24,459 bases of DNA from Basidiobolus ranarum (GCA_040143965.1 JASJQH010007028.1:1-24459); one strand, 5' to 3'; counted from the stretch's first letter, positions 1 to 10,106 are shown. Notes: a model not told the origin generated them from the sequence alone. A program made the numbers and translations.

Positions 1-1200
1 AAAATATTCTAAGTAAATTCCAATTGAGAATAATTGATAATATCTTAGTGAATTATAAGATAACTAAGTACTAAGCTATATATGACTATATAGGTGTTTA
101 GGCAATGCTAATTTCAACAACTATTAGCTTTATGGTGAGTACTTTGGTAGTGGATCAATGATCTATATATGGGTGATTTCATAGAAATATTAAGATAAGG
201 TATCAATGATATGTATGCCAAATGAGAAAATTTGTATCTCATTTGGTAACTGCCAACTATGTGCAAACAGCACATGACTTCAGGTTCTTCAGATCACTGG
301 TGAAAGGCAAGCAATCATTTGAACACTAAGGTAGTTTAATTTTTCAAGGATTATAAGTCATATGATTGACTAGTGTTTTGTACTTGTACCAGGTCTGTGG
401 CAAGCAACTGTGGTAAAAGTGTAAGAACACCAATAAACACATGGTTGCTAAAATTGGATTGAATTCTCCACTCTTCAATAATTAAATCTGCTTCCTTTAC
501 TATAAGTGTTATGAGTGGACTAATGCTTGCTAATAACAAAGAGCCTATAGCAAAACTGCTGCCTTGCTTATGATCATCTTCTGATATGCTGCCATCAGTG
601 CTGGAATAAGAGAGGGCAATATCTAGCAGCATGTCCTTAAGGTTTTTGTGACCTACTGGTTTGCCCAAACTTGAACTTCTACCTACATCATTCTGGTTAT
701 ATAGTTGCAGTAACTCCATGGTATCTTGACTTCCAGCAGTGATACCAAGACTTAGAGGTAAAGCATAGCCTATTTACTCAATGAGCAAAACTAAAGTTGT
801 TTTTGTGCACTTATTACTATTGACACTCACCAGGCTTTGAGCAGATGATGGCTTTGTATGGTGTTCTTGCTAGTTATTATTTTTCTATGAAGCCTCCAGC
901 TTTCATAGCATAAGAATTTGAGAAAATAATTGCAGGGCTTCCTGAATGCTTGTGTTTTTGCATGAGAAAGATGTTATAGAAACCAAATTACCCACTACAT
1001 AAGGATGGCATTTTATATATATCCCATCAATATCATCAGCTGATTCTAACATGGTGTCACAGGTAAGTTGTCAGACAAGTTCCAAGATATTTCAGGCAAT
1101 GGATAGCAATTGTGACTTATTAAAAGTTATTTGTAAGCAATTTCATTAGGCCAGGTTTACCATTGGAATATTGTGATGCCATTGATAAAGTATTCAAAAT
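1..1200. other. AT-rich flank, no supported gene
   Basis: I see no confident gene here. The minus strand is open from 719 down to 351 (122 codons from an ATG), but the product has no recognisable domain and the surroundings are repeat-like, so it is not called as a gene. No tRNA-like or rRNA-like sequence was noticed. Confidence 0.5.
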
Positions 1201-1215
1201 CTAAATTAAAATTGG

Positions 1216-2760
1216 CAGGAAAGAAAAAAGCCAGCAAAAATAGAAGACTTAACTGATGAACAGCCTGGCAATCCACTATCTGATTTGGAAGGCAGTAACA
1301 TGCCAGGAACTAACTCAAGTAACAATGAAGCATTAATCAATTTACCAGATATGTCCCTTTCAAGTGATAGTGCAAGTGAAGAGATTACAATGCTCATATT
1401 ATGTAGCAAATTAACAGTCAAGCAAAATTCAACAGAAACACCATCCAAACTATCAACTTCCAAAATGCCTACTTGGCCAACTATTGAACACCCCTCCATA
1501 AACAATTTGGATAGAATCATTACAACATGGGAATCCTGGGCAGAACACCATATTGATTTGTATGTAATCATAAGTAAGAACTACAAAGTTACTATACAGG
1601 CCATGACAAGCAATTACACAGCAATATTGCAGTTAATGTAGCATTCTGAAGCAACTAGTCATCAGTTAGAGAGTCACTCAATAATGAATCAGCACCTTCA
1701 GAATGCTGTACTTGAGCTACAGCAACATGCTGCTTTCTCTGTCCATTCTGATATGTAATTTCCATCAATCCCACACCATGCATATGCACATCACTATGAC
1801 AATTTAGCAAAGCAGAATATGTGTCTGAGCATTGAGCCTACACAACAACCCAAAATTGCTTGGCATGTGAAAATAGAGATCTCATAGGAAAACCAGCAAA
1901 CCAAAAGACACTTAATGTTGGAGCTGCTGTTGCTTGCTCTAATAAATGGTTCAAAATTTTGGAAACTGTATTGAGTCTTGGCCAACAGCACCTCAACTGG
2001 AGCCAATTGTGGAAATACCAAAGACCAGGCATTACTCAGAAGGTTCTTGACTTATTTGATGTGGCTTATCCTTGGTTTTTGCAAGCAAATGTCCATTGGG
2101 CTATTATAGGCCTATTGATGAAATATCTCAAAAATATATTCAATCATTGACTTGGAATGGAAGGAAAAGCAGCTAAAGATGTACTCAAGGAGTAGGAAGT
2201 TAGTAAACCCTAGGGAAAAGCAAACAAGCCTGTGATTTTAGGCTCTACTGGCTCACTTACCAAATTCTCCACACTATCACAAAGATCTGTATTTCCAGAG
2301 TCAGATATACCAGCAGATATACAGGCAAAAAAGCTTAATTTTACCATGCAACCAAGTATACCAGTTGGAAGAGTGCAAAAGTTGGAAGTTTATCCAACAC
2401 CTGGCACATCTCAACAAGCTAAAACACTAGCAAATAAAACTCATAGCTCTCTAACCTTAACTGCTACATTTCAAAGTGTTGATCTTAGCCCCAAACTTAA
2501 AGGCAAGTAAAAAGCTGCCCAAACACTGCAAAGCATACTTAGTAGTGCTATACTACAAGGATATGGAAAAACAATAAAAGTGCTCTAGGTGTGTTTTCAA
2601 AAGTATGAAGGGAAAAATGGAGTGCACACATGCAGAAAGTGACTTCATAAGCAGAACACTCAACTTGACATTCAGTCTGGTGTTGACCATGCACATATCT
2701 GGGAACAACTTAATACAGAGTGGCAGAATTTCATAGGATATCCACCAGATAGGTAGCAGA
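1216..2760 (+). repeat. Broken coding relic of an unclassified repetitive element
   Basis: A series of plus-strand open stretches reads as one old, broken coding region. The first part is Ser/Thr/Asn-rich, a middle part has Trp-containing helical-looking stretches, and the last part, near 2580-2650, has a few Cys and His residues that may once have been a zinc-binding motif. The reading is interrupted several times, so it is not a working gene. I cannot name the family. Its style (low complexity followed by a possible metal-binding tail, in a gene-poor AT-rich flank) suggests a mobile-element protein, but that is inference. No terminal repeats or target-site duplication were found by eye. Confidence 0.35.
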
Positions 2761-4160
2761 ATGTTGATTCAGCAATATCAATATAATGGTAGGCTTTGTG
2801 GATACATTTATACGAACTCATGTTGGATATGAGCTGAACCTTGGGTATGAAGAACTCTATAGAAGTATACAGAAGAATATATTAAAGAAACTAGGGATTT
2901 TGAAAGTGATAAATTAATGTTCAAGTGGTAAATGTGTAAAATTTTAGTTATGTTTTTCACACATGTGTTGATCCATAGTTTTCAGAGATTGCATCCAATC
3001 ATGTGCATCTATTTTGCAACATCTTGAAATTTCACTCCTTTAACTGAAAAAATTGATTAAAATCAAATCAAACTTGACAATTTCATCATGGTAAGTAAAT
3101 GCTTAATCCTAAATGGATTAAAATTGTGATAGTTTTCTTACAATAACAATCCTCAAATTTCTGTTAGGGTAAGTGGAGGTAATAAGAAATACTTGTTATA
3201 TAGATATAGAGATATTCCTAATTTGAATATAGGGGCCATGGATATGTTGCTTTCTGTTTCTGATACATGTATCATAACTAAGGTTATCCAAGAAGTTGAA
3301 TAAAGATTAATTATCCAATATATACCCAAAAGTACTTCTAAATGTGCCTAGTGAAGCAGTAATGTCAGTAGATGATAATTCAGTGTGGCTGTTTGAAGAA
3401 TCTTGATGTAGCTTCAAATGTTGAAACAGAACTTAAAGAGACCATTATGCAGTCAATGAGCAGCAAAAATATTTGAATGTGTTCATGCTATAATGTATGA
3501 AGGGCTTGTTGACGATTAACAAAGTATCAAGTGTCAAGTTGATTTATGCCCCATGGCCCCAATCCTCCAAACATCAATAGAATTCACACTAGCTACAGAT
3601 GCTGGGTATTACAACTGTTGAAACACTTTATATTAGAATATTTTTGCATTTCCCAGATTATTACTTACCAGCATTTATTATACTAAAGTTGACTAGAATA
3701 GCTCAAATAATCTATATCTAACTGGCTCTTGAATGGAGTGGAACTCTAGGGTGAGTATCACATGTCATTGAATATAACAAGTGCGGAAGAGTTCTGCAGG
3801 TTTGAGGGTAAGAGCAATGGTCAAAAGTGATATTATGTGACGAAATTCATCATGCTTGCATTCCATATGTCATCAGTAGTAAATAGAGTCGGACATGTGA
3901 AAGGATTTTTGGTACGGTATAGATGCTATATTATCTAGGTTTTATGATATGCTCACCTGGAATCAACTGCAAATATGGATTTCATCACCGTAAAACTTGG
4001 ATGCAGATTACTAATTGGTACGATTCAGGAAAATTAGCCTAAGATTATTTATCTAGGATTCTACTAGTGAGATAGTATATGGATCCATCGATGTCAATGA
4101 TTACAATGCAGAATACTCTTGGCTTTATATCGATAATGAAGTGCTTTCTAGAGTTTAAGG
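2761..4160. other. AT-rich intergenic sequence
   Basis: Stops are dense in all frames, and I could not support a gene, an RNA or a well-defined repeat. It probably continues the decayed repeat-rich flank on the left. Confidence 0.5.
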
Positions 4161-4164
4161 TTTA

Positions 4165-4233
4165 GGGGCGAAGGGTCGGAGTGGGGGTGGGGTGGGTGAG
4201 GAGAGAGGGGAAAGGGGAGGGGAATAATAAGGG
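4165..4233 (+). other. G-rich purine tract with G-quadruplex pattern
   Basis: G-runs of three or more lie at 4165-4168, 4173-4175, 4183-4187, 4189-4192, 4194-4196, 4207-4210, 4214-4217, 4219-4222 and 4231-4233. Loops are as short as one base. Four consecutive runs within 4173-4196 satisfy the usual G3+N1-7 quadruplex pattern. The tract lies between the repeat-like left flank and the first gene of the block, about 270 bp upstream of the ATG at 4502. Confidence 0.6.
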
Positions 4234-4436
4234 TTATCAGCTAGTGTAAATCTCATTGGACTATTCTTAAATATGTATTGAACTAATTATTCAGTTTCAT
4301 GTCCAATCATCAAGTCTCCTTTTTCACTTGTGTTAGCCCCAATTAAGTTGGTGGAGCGTGCAGGTTACGCTTTTCCAACCACTATAAATCTCCAGTTCAT
4401 GTCGAGTTACGCGCCAATATCACGACAAATCAGGGA

Positions 4437-4494
4437 ACTTTTCACCACTTTTACTCTTTTCCCTTTCATCCCTCCTTCCTCCCCCCAAGAACTT
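4437..4494 (+). promoter_or_regulatory. Pyrimidine-rich leader before the ATG at 4502
   Basis: A C/T-rich stretch runs almost to the start codon at 4502. CT-rich tracts just upstream of start codons are common at fungal transcription start regions. This supports the idea that the following reading frame is expressed. Confidence 0.4.
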
Positions 4495-4501
4495 TCCAAG
4501 G

Positions 4502-5026
4502 ATGGTTTCAAATACTAGCACAAATGACAATCGAGAGTGGATTGTTTGTAATGTACCTGGAGTACGTGTTCTATTGGAGTTGATTTTATTCACACTGAGA
4601 GTGGTCCGAGGCTTTTGTCAGCAATTGAGTGGGTATTGGTCGGGTTTGAGTGCGGAGAACCCCGCGTTGACTTCCACCCACCATTCCAGTTACTCTTCGT
4701 TCGATTCATCCTCGTCGGACACCCCTTTGCACACCCAAATTACAATGGAAAGGCAGACTCCTATCAATGTTAAGCCCATGCTGGAGAAGCGGCCTAGCAA
4801 TATTTCATATTTATCTTATGCACCATCGGTGTGGTCATTGGATAATCGAATTTTAGGTCAACTCAGTCAGTTGGAGCAGGCGCAATCCTATTTATTCCGG
4901 TCAATAAATATTCTCATAGATAGTCAAGAGGAGTTAGACGAGGTGGAAGTGTTCGTGGACGCACTCAGCTGGGAAAGTGATCTATCGGATATCTCCAAGT
5001 TGAATCATGCCCCGCTGAGCACTTGA
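4502..5026 (+). CDS. Hypothetical protein, 174 aa
   Basis: A single open frame of 174 codons from ATG to TGA. I do not recognise the family. Residues 18-40 form a hydrophobic, possibly amphipathic segment (around GVRVLLELILFTLRVV). A Ser/Thr-rich, probably disordered stretch follows at about 55-80. The C-terminal third is acidic and helix-prone, ending near residues 140-165. Base composition is visibly less AT-rich than the flank, and the pyrimidine tract before the ATG fits an active promoter. Nothing shows a signal peptide. A TACTAAT branch-like site (5042-5048) and a TTTGTACAG acceptor-like site (ending 5069) lie just past the stop, so the 3' end could be spliced differently. It may be lineage-specific. 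Confidence 0.5.
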   Translation: MVSNTSTNDNREWIVCNVPGVRVLLELILFTLRVVRGFCQQLSGYWSGLSAENPALTSTHHSSYSSFDSSSSDTPLHTQITMERQTPINVKPMLEKRPSNISYLSYAPSVWSLDNRILGQLSQLEQAQSYLFRSINILIDSQEELDEVEVFVDALSWESDLSDISKLNHAPLST

Positions 5027-5481
5027 GCCTATCTTTCATGCTACTAATGTTTATTTCTTTTTTGTACAGATCTATTTGCTTTGTATTGAAACAAAGTTAC
5101 TAATCCTTTGCCTCCCACCACCTGAAGATATACATACTTGAAACTTTCATCGAACATACATTTTGCCCATTCTGCCTTCACTCGGTCGTCACTATCACCA
5201 CCACCGTCTCCGTTACAAATCCACATCATTTATTCCAAATGTCATCTGTAATAAATTGGATGTATCCAATGTACCAAACCATTCCCTTAGATAGCTTATC
5301 CTTCGGTCAGACTTTAATGGGAAACGAAATTGACAGTTATATTACAAGTTTAGATGGTCATGGAATATTCAGTAACCGAATATACCATTCCACATTGAGT
5401 AATCGAATACAGTGATCCACATTGCGAAATTAGAATACAATTAAATAGGGAAAAGGACCAACGAAAGGTCTCTATAAAGCT
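5027..5481. other. Intergenic region between convergent genes
   Basis: This lies between the 3' ends of the 174-aa gene (+) and the PAS gene (-). It contains the branch-point-like and acceptor-like pair at 5042-5069. No further gene is supported. Confidence 0.45.
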
Positions 5482-6385
5482 TCAAGAGATGCGCCTTAAT
5501 ACTGCTATTAGGCCATCACATGATCCAGTAATGGTTAATGAAACATGAATGGTCCCAAGATCTGAAGATAGAAATCGAAACTTGGTTTGACCAAAGCAGG
5601 AGGTGGACTTTACTCGATCAATTTCTTGTATCACTTCGTTCATATCTTGTGGGTGTATATACGAGACAAACGAGCTCCCTGTACATTTCGATGGATCGAT
5701 GCCGAGAATGAACGATGCTGGCACCGAGCAATACATAATGGTAAGTTTACGTGTAAACCTATTTAGTACCATACACACTCGAGGCTCAAGCTTTATCGGC
5801 GCCAACGGTAAATCGGCTTCTTGTAATTCCGAGGCTGAAGAACCTTGAACCTAGGGAAATAACATGGTAAATAAAATCGTCCAAAAGTAAAGCAAAACAT
5901 TAAACTATAATATCACCTTCCAGGCACCTTTGAACTGTCCATTCGGATGGTCATCAATGTATACAACGTTCTCAGCTTTTGCTGCACGTGCTTAAAAAGT
6001 AAAGCCACCTTTAGTAATAAATCAAAAAAAGGAATCTACTTCCAATGAAAGAACAACCTTTAGATTGGTGATTTTTAGGATCGGTTTCGCTAATCACAGT
6101 CGTTATCATGTTATAACAGCAATTTGCTGCTGCTTCGATGGTAATGAGTTTCTTATCTTTAGTACGACTATGTCCATAGAGTAACGAATAGATGGAGTCG
6201 TTTATCTCCTGATATAGTATAAAAGTGTGCATGCCAGGGATCTCTTCCTCTGGGATTAGACAAAACCCATTCTTTCCGATCAATTCATCTGGTGTATACC
6301 CAAGTACATCGTAAACACTATCTGATAAGTAAAGGATTTTGCGTTGCGGCGATAGGTCATAGATGGCAATAAAGTTCTTCTCCAT
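5482..6385 (-). CDS. Protein with two PAS domains, 3 exons
   Basis: Minus-strand model: exons 6385-6058, 5990-5917 and 5850-5482, about 256 aa, with introns of 67 and 66 nt. Phases agree (…QSK|A…, …AWK|VQ…). The first PAS domain (about residues 3-105) has the pattern NFIAIYDLSPQRKILYLSDS followed by VLGYTPDELIGKNG. The second (about 148-250) carries EPRVCMVLNRFTRKLTIMY and a GIDPSKCTGSSF helix. Both resemble the short PAS proteins related to white-collar factors in early-diverging fungi. The LOV photo-active NCRFLQ motif is absent, so flavin photochemistry is unlikely; no GATA finger follows. The start is uncertain: ATG 6385 is the first in frame, but open codons continue upstream to an acceptor-like TATATATCCAG ending at 6433, so a 5' exon may be missing. 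Likely an intracellular sensor or partner protein. Confidence 0.8.
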
Positions 6386-6829
6386 GGACAAAAAGGATTT
6401 CCACTTCAAAGATGACAACGATTCGGATGGAGCTGGATATATATGAATAATTCGTGCTTTTATTTATAACTTCCTCACCCCAAACAAGACTAAATGATCG
6501 CTGTGGATCTTAATAATTGAATTATCCTGACTCTGACTCTGGCCCTGATCTTGATCCTGACCCTGAATCCTGTTAAGCAATAGGTCCAAAAGTGCAAGCC
6601 TTCTTCGTTACTGAGAACGACCATTTCTGCCTGCACAGATCAATTGTTCTGATTGACCATATATTGACCATACATTGTTAACATATTGAGCGTGAATGAG
6701 ATAAGCAACGAATTTAGCGATCATCCCAATTGGCTGGTGCATGTTAACGCTGAAGCTTACTTGTGAGGCTTTGAAACTTGTCAACGAATAACTAACTAAA
6801 ATCAGTGGGCTTTATTTATAGGGATTGAT
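6386..6829. other. Intergenic region upstream of the PAS gene
   Basis: This holds the PAS gene promoter or a missing first exon, plus the 3' end of the HMG-box gene. A hexamer-like repeat lies at 6526-6572. No other gene is supported. Confidence 0.45.
6526..6572. repeat. Imperfect CTGAYC hexamer repeat
   Basis: About eight imperfect copies of a CTGA(C/T)C-like unit. Read on the minus strand, one frame gives a Gln/Asp/Ser-rich stretch (QDQGQSQSQ), so it could be part of an unplaced first exon of the PAS gene or simply a microsatellite. Confidence 0.55.
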
Positions 6830-7707
6830 TTATTGGAGATAGTCTTTAATTTCTTCGTCATAACGAAGTCTATCTGCAGCAGCGCGTTCCTCATATGCCT
6901 ACGTAGATTTCAAGGGAGAGAGATCAATGACTATTTCCGCAATACAATAATAATAATGCCAAACATTACCTTTCTATCAGAAGTGGATACTTGTCGCCAT
7001 TCTGCTGCGATCTTCTTAAAAGCATCGTTTCTATCACCATCCTTATAGAAGGGATATCTCTCTTTGAGAAAATAAATATATGCGGTAGTGGATCTTTTAG
7101 GTGCGTTAGGGTCCTTAATTTTTGGGAAATTCTTTCCCGAGGCTCTAGCCCGCTTACGAACGTGTGCTAACTTGGCATAATCGTTGGGCGTGAGTGATTT
7201 CAAGTATTGTTCATACTTCAGCTCATATTCCCTTTTACTTTTTTCGGCCGCTTCTTCATATGGCTATTCATTTGGAGGGATATGCGAGTTTCAACAGTTA
7301 AAATTCTGCTTTCAATCAATTCCATCGACTAATTTACTTTCTGAACTTGCCTGCTTTTCGCTATCTGATAGTTCGCGCCATTTCTGGCCAATCAACTTCG
7401 AACACTCAGCTGCCTTAGTCTTCATTTCAGGAGAAAAAGTAGTGTACATGTCGTTATGGAATCTTAGGAAAGATGAAGCAGGTCTTCTGGGAGGAATTAA
7501 TTTATCTAGTTAAAAGAAAAATGAAATTATTGAGCTTATTACGTTCCACTGGTTTATCTTTGAAATTTTCACCAAAATAGAGTAGCTAAAATAAATACCA
7601 TCCAATTGCTTGATAATCTTCACCGAAGAAACATAACCACGTTGAAGTATTTGAACAGAGTTTGTCAAGATGTTATTAGTTCTAACGAGGCTAGATATAT
7701 GGAACAT
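6830..7707 (-). CDS. Mitochondrial two-HMG-box DNA-binding protein (Abf2/TFAM-like)
   Basis: Minus-strand model: exons 7707-7599, 7505-7351, 7263-6970 and 6898-6830, 208 aa, with introns of 93, 87 and 71 nt. The N-terminus (residues 1-36) is rich in Arg, Ser and hydrophobics with few acids, like a mitochondrial targeting peptide. HMG box 1 (about 41-105) runs from PRRPASSFLRFHND through IGQKWRELSDSEKQ and PYEEAAEKSKREYE. HMG box 2 (about 139-205) runs from DPNAPKRSTTAYIYFLKERY through IAAEWRQVSTSDRK and AYEERAAADRLRYDEE. Two boxes with little else is the architecture of Abf2 and TFAM, which package and help maintain mitochondrial DNA. Intron 2 begins GC instead of GT (CAG|GCAAGT); only this splice joins the two halves of box 1 in frame. 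The gene diverges from the DDX59-like helicase across 392 bp. High confidence in the HMG boxes; mitochondrial location is inferred. Confidence 0.9.
7264..7350 (-). other. GC-AG intron in the HMG-box gene
   Basis: The donor reads CAG|GCAAGT and the acceptor GAATAG|CC. The donor matches the fungal consensus everywhere except C for T at position 2. Without this splice the frame meets a stop shortly after the donor; with it HMG box 1 is continuous. Confidence 0.75.
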
Positions 7708-8099
7708 GATATGGAAATACGCGTTTCAAAATCGAGTTTACAGTGGTCGTCGGTGTTAATGAAGAATATAAAAAACTTGGGTGCACTTGAGAAACCTCAG
7801 AGTTGAACCAATCCTCAAATAATGCTCAGGTGTTTCACCGGGGCATGAAATTATCCATACTTTTCTTAAATATCGTATTTTCATGCATCATTCCAATGAT
7901 TTCTTTTTTTTTTACTCCTAATTTATCCATATTTATGCTATAGGTCATCACGTGAGAGTAGTATTGCTAATATGATTTTGGAAAATGCTAAAGAAATTGA
8001 CTATGAAATCACGGGATCACTGGGGAAATTCATTCAACATGTTTAGATATTAATTATCAGTCTTAGGGTTAGGATTAGGATTTATTCAAATTGTCAACA
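7708..8099. promoter_or_regulatory. Divergent promoter region, HMG-box gene / helicase gene
   Basis: A 392-bp region between two start codons on opposite strands. It contains a run of T at about 7904-7914 and a telobox-like triplet repeat next to the helicase ATG. It is presumably a bidirectional control region. Confidence 0.6.
8063..8080 (+). promoter_or_regulatory. Telobox-like motif upstream of the helicase start
   Basis: Three tandem hexamers, TTAGGG then TTAGGA twice, end 19 bp before the ATG at 8100. Short TTAGGG-type teloboxes in promoters are bound by TRF/Tbf1-type Myb proteins in several fungi. Whether this copy is bound is not known. Confidence 0.5.
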
Positions 8100-9910
8100 A
8101 TGGAAAATGAATACGAAAACGGTCCTACAGAAGAGGACGAATATATTAAAGAAAAAAAGATTGAACAAAGATGGGCAGAACCTGGTGAACCCATATGTAT
8201 CATATGCGGTAGATACGGTGAATATGTTTGTGATCAAACTGAACACGACGTTTGCAGGTAAAATTTAGCCACCCTAATATTGGATACTTGTATCATTTGT
8301 TGACTTTAGAGAAACTAACCAAGAATCCATTTTGCTTTCTCTCTGGCCTTTTTACACAAATTTCGATAAATTTAGTATTGAATGTAAACTTGACGACATT
8401 GAAAACTTCAAAACTTCCAACTGTGTAAAAATCCCTTTGGATAAGATACCACCACCACCGACTTTACCCGTATTATCCTCAGCTAATATAGAAACAGGTT
8501 TATTACACGCTTCTTTGACAGCTTACACTGGTCATTCCGATGTAGAAACATTATCAGAAACTCAAGTAAACAATATTCGTAGAGAACTAGATATTCGAGT
8601 GAAAGGAAGAAACCTTCCTAAACCTATTATACACTTTTCTCAAGCCGGTCTCGCCAGTAAATTACAGTATAATTTGGAGAGATATGGTTACACCTCTCCT
8701 ACACCTATTCAAATGCAGAGTATACCATGCATTTTAGAAGGTAGAGATGTATTAGGTAGTGCACCAACTGGTTCCGGAAAGACAGGGGCTTATTTAATTC
8801 CCACTATTGCCCACGCATATTCGTTATCCAAGTATTATCAAGGTGCGCGTGGTCCTTACGCAATCATACTTAACCCTACAAGAGAGCTCTGTATACAAAT
8901 CGAGGAACAAACTAAACAACTAATCGAAGGCTTGGAGAATATGAAGACGGCGTTAATTGTCGGTGGATTACCAATGCCGTCACAAATCCATCGTTTGAAG
9001 CAAGGAGTTCAACTGGTGATCGCAACACCAGGGAGATTACTGGAGATTATCTCCACTCACGAGGAGCTGTTTGAGAACATCAAGATCTTGGTCATGGACG
9101 AAGTAGATTCAATGTTTAAAATGGGCTTTGAGTATCAAGTTAAACAGATCCTTGAAATGATAACCCAACAACCGAAGCAAACCCTCATGTTCTCAGCAAC
9201 CATACCGAGCAATATCGAACGAATCACTAAAACGTCTCTCAATTCGAATTCAGTCCAGATCAACGTAGGTAAACCTAGGATGCCAAATGAATCGGTTAAA
9301 CAGACCTTCATGTGGGTGGAGAATGCGTCCAAGAAAAAGCAATTGTTTTCTATCTTGAATGATCCTAAATACTTCAGACCTCCAGTAATTATCTTTGTCG
9401 ACTCTAAAATCGGTGCCGACCTGTTGGCCCAAGCAATCTACAAGAAATGCAACCTAAATACAGTCGCAATTCATTCCGATAAGACACAGGAGGAACGAAC
9501 ATCCAATTTGAAAGGATTTCTTCAAGGGGAATACCCAGTGCTGGTCTCTACGGGGGTGTTGGGTAGAGGCGTGGATCTGGTCGACGTTACCCAAGTCATC
9601 AACTTCGATATGGCCACCACTGTTGATGAATACATTCATCAGATTGGACGTGCTGGAAGATTGGGTGTCCCTGGCTGGTCAATCACCTTCATTAACGAGG
9701 TACGTTCCTCACTAATCATTATCACTAATAGTGACTAACTTGTTATGGCTTTAGGATCATAAACATCTGTTCAGAGAGCTCTTGGAGGTATTAAAGCCTT
9801 TGCCCTCAAAGCAACTTACCCCGCTCCCTCCTCAGCTGCTAAATTCCCGATACTCCCAGGGAATCGACAGTCGAGATTCGAAACATAGAAAGAAGAGGAG
9901 ATTCCAGTGA
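8100..9910 (+). CDS. DDX59: DEAD-box RNA helicase with N-terminal HIT-type zinc finger (DDX59-like)
   Basis: Exons 8100-8257, 8310-9699 and 9755-9910, 567 aa, introns 52 and 55 nt. Residues 33-52 match the start of a HIT zinc finger (CIICGRYGEYVC…VC), the hallmark of metazoan DDX59 and its plant relatives. Helicase motifs follow in order: Q motif GYTSPTPIQMQSIP (179-192), motif I APTGSGKT (204-211), PTRE, GG, TPGR, motif II DEVD (316-319), SAT (348-350), a GRGVD stretch and HQIGRAGR (496-503). The C-terminal LPPQLLNSRY stretch also matches DDX59, supporting the last exon. It uses ATP to remodel RNA or RNA-protein complexes; in animals the HIT finger links it to snoRNP or spliceosomal contexts. 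Oddities: the second half of the HIT finger (SLECKAKHL-type segment) is missing, and motif II is DEVD. It diverges from the HMG gene and converges on the CKS gene. Confidence 0.93.
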
Positions 9911-10106
9911 TGTATATATACGCATGTATGCATTTGTAATTTATATGCGCTTAGATTAGCTCACATGTATGCTAGATATTCGTGTTGATTTATTAAACAA
10001 ATCCAAACTTAATTGACGAGGCTACTGTAGAGGGATGGATCGTGTAAGATAAATCGGACTTATATTACAAAGACAAGAGATATTCTCTTCCAGAATAATT
10101 AGTTGA

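Noticed and set aside
351-719. 122-codon minus-strand frame as a host gene
   Set aside because: Lies in a repeat-like flank, no recognisable domain or splice context.
3540-3640. Possible reverse-transcriptase/RNase H trace
   Set aside because: A short LATDA-like peptide alone is too little to name an element.
5044-5229. 61-codon minus-strand frame after the 174-aa gene
   Set aside because: No family features; overlaps an intron-end-like signal on the other strand.
5482-6385. Calling the PAS protein a blue-light receptor
   Set aside because: The LOV signature NCRFLQ is absent and no GATA finger follows.
8063-8080. Telomere or chromosome end
   Set aside because: Only three hexamers, two of them variant, between active genes.
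6830-9910. Calling this the sex (mating-type) locus
   Set aside because: The HMG protein has two boxes and a mitochondrial-like leader, the helicase is DDX59-like and no transporter gene flanks it; adjacency alone is not enough.
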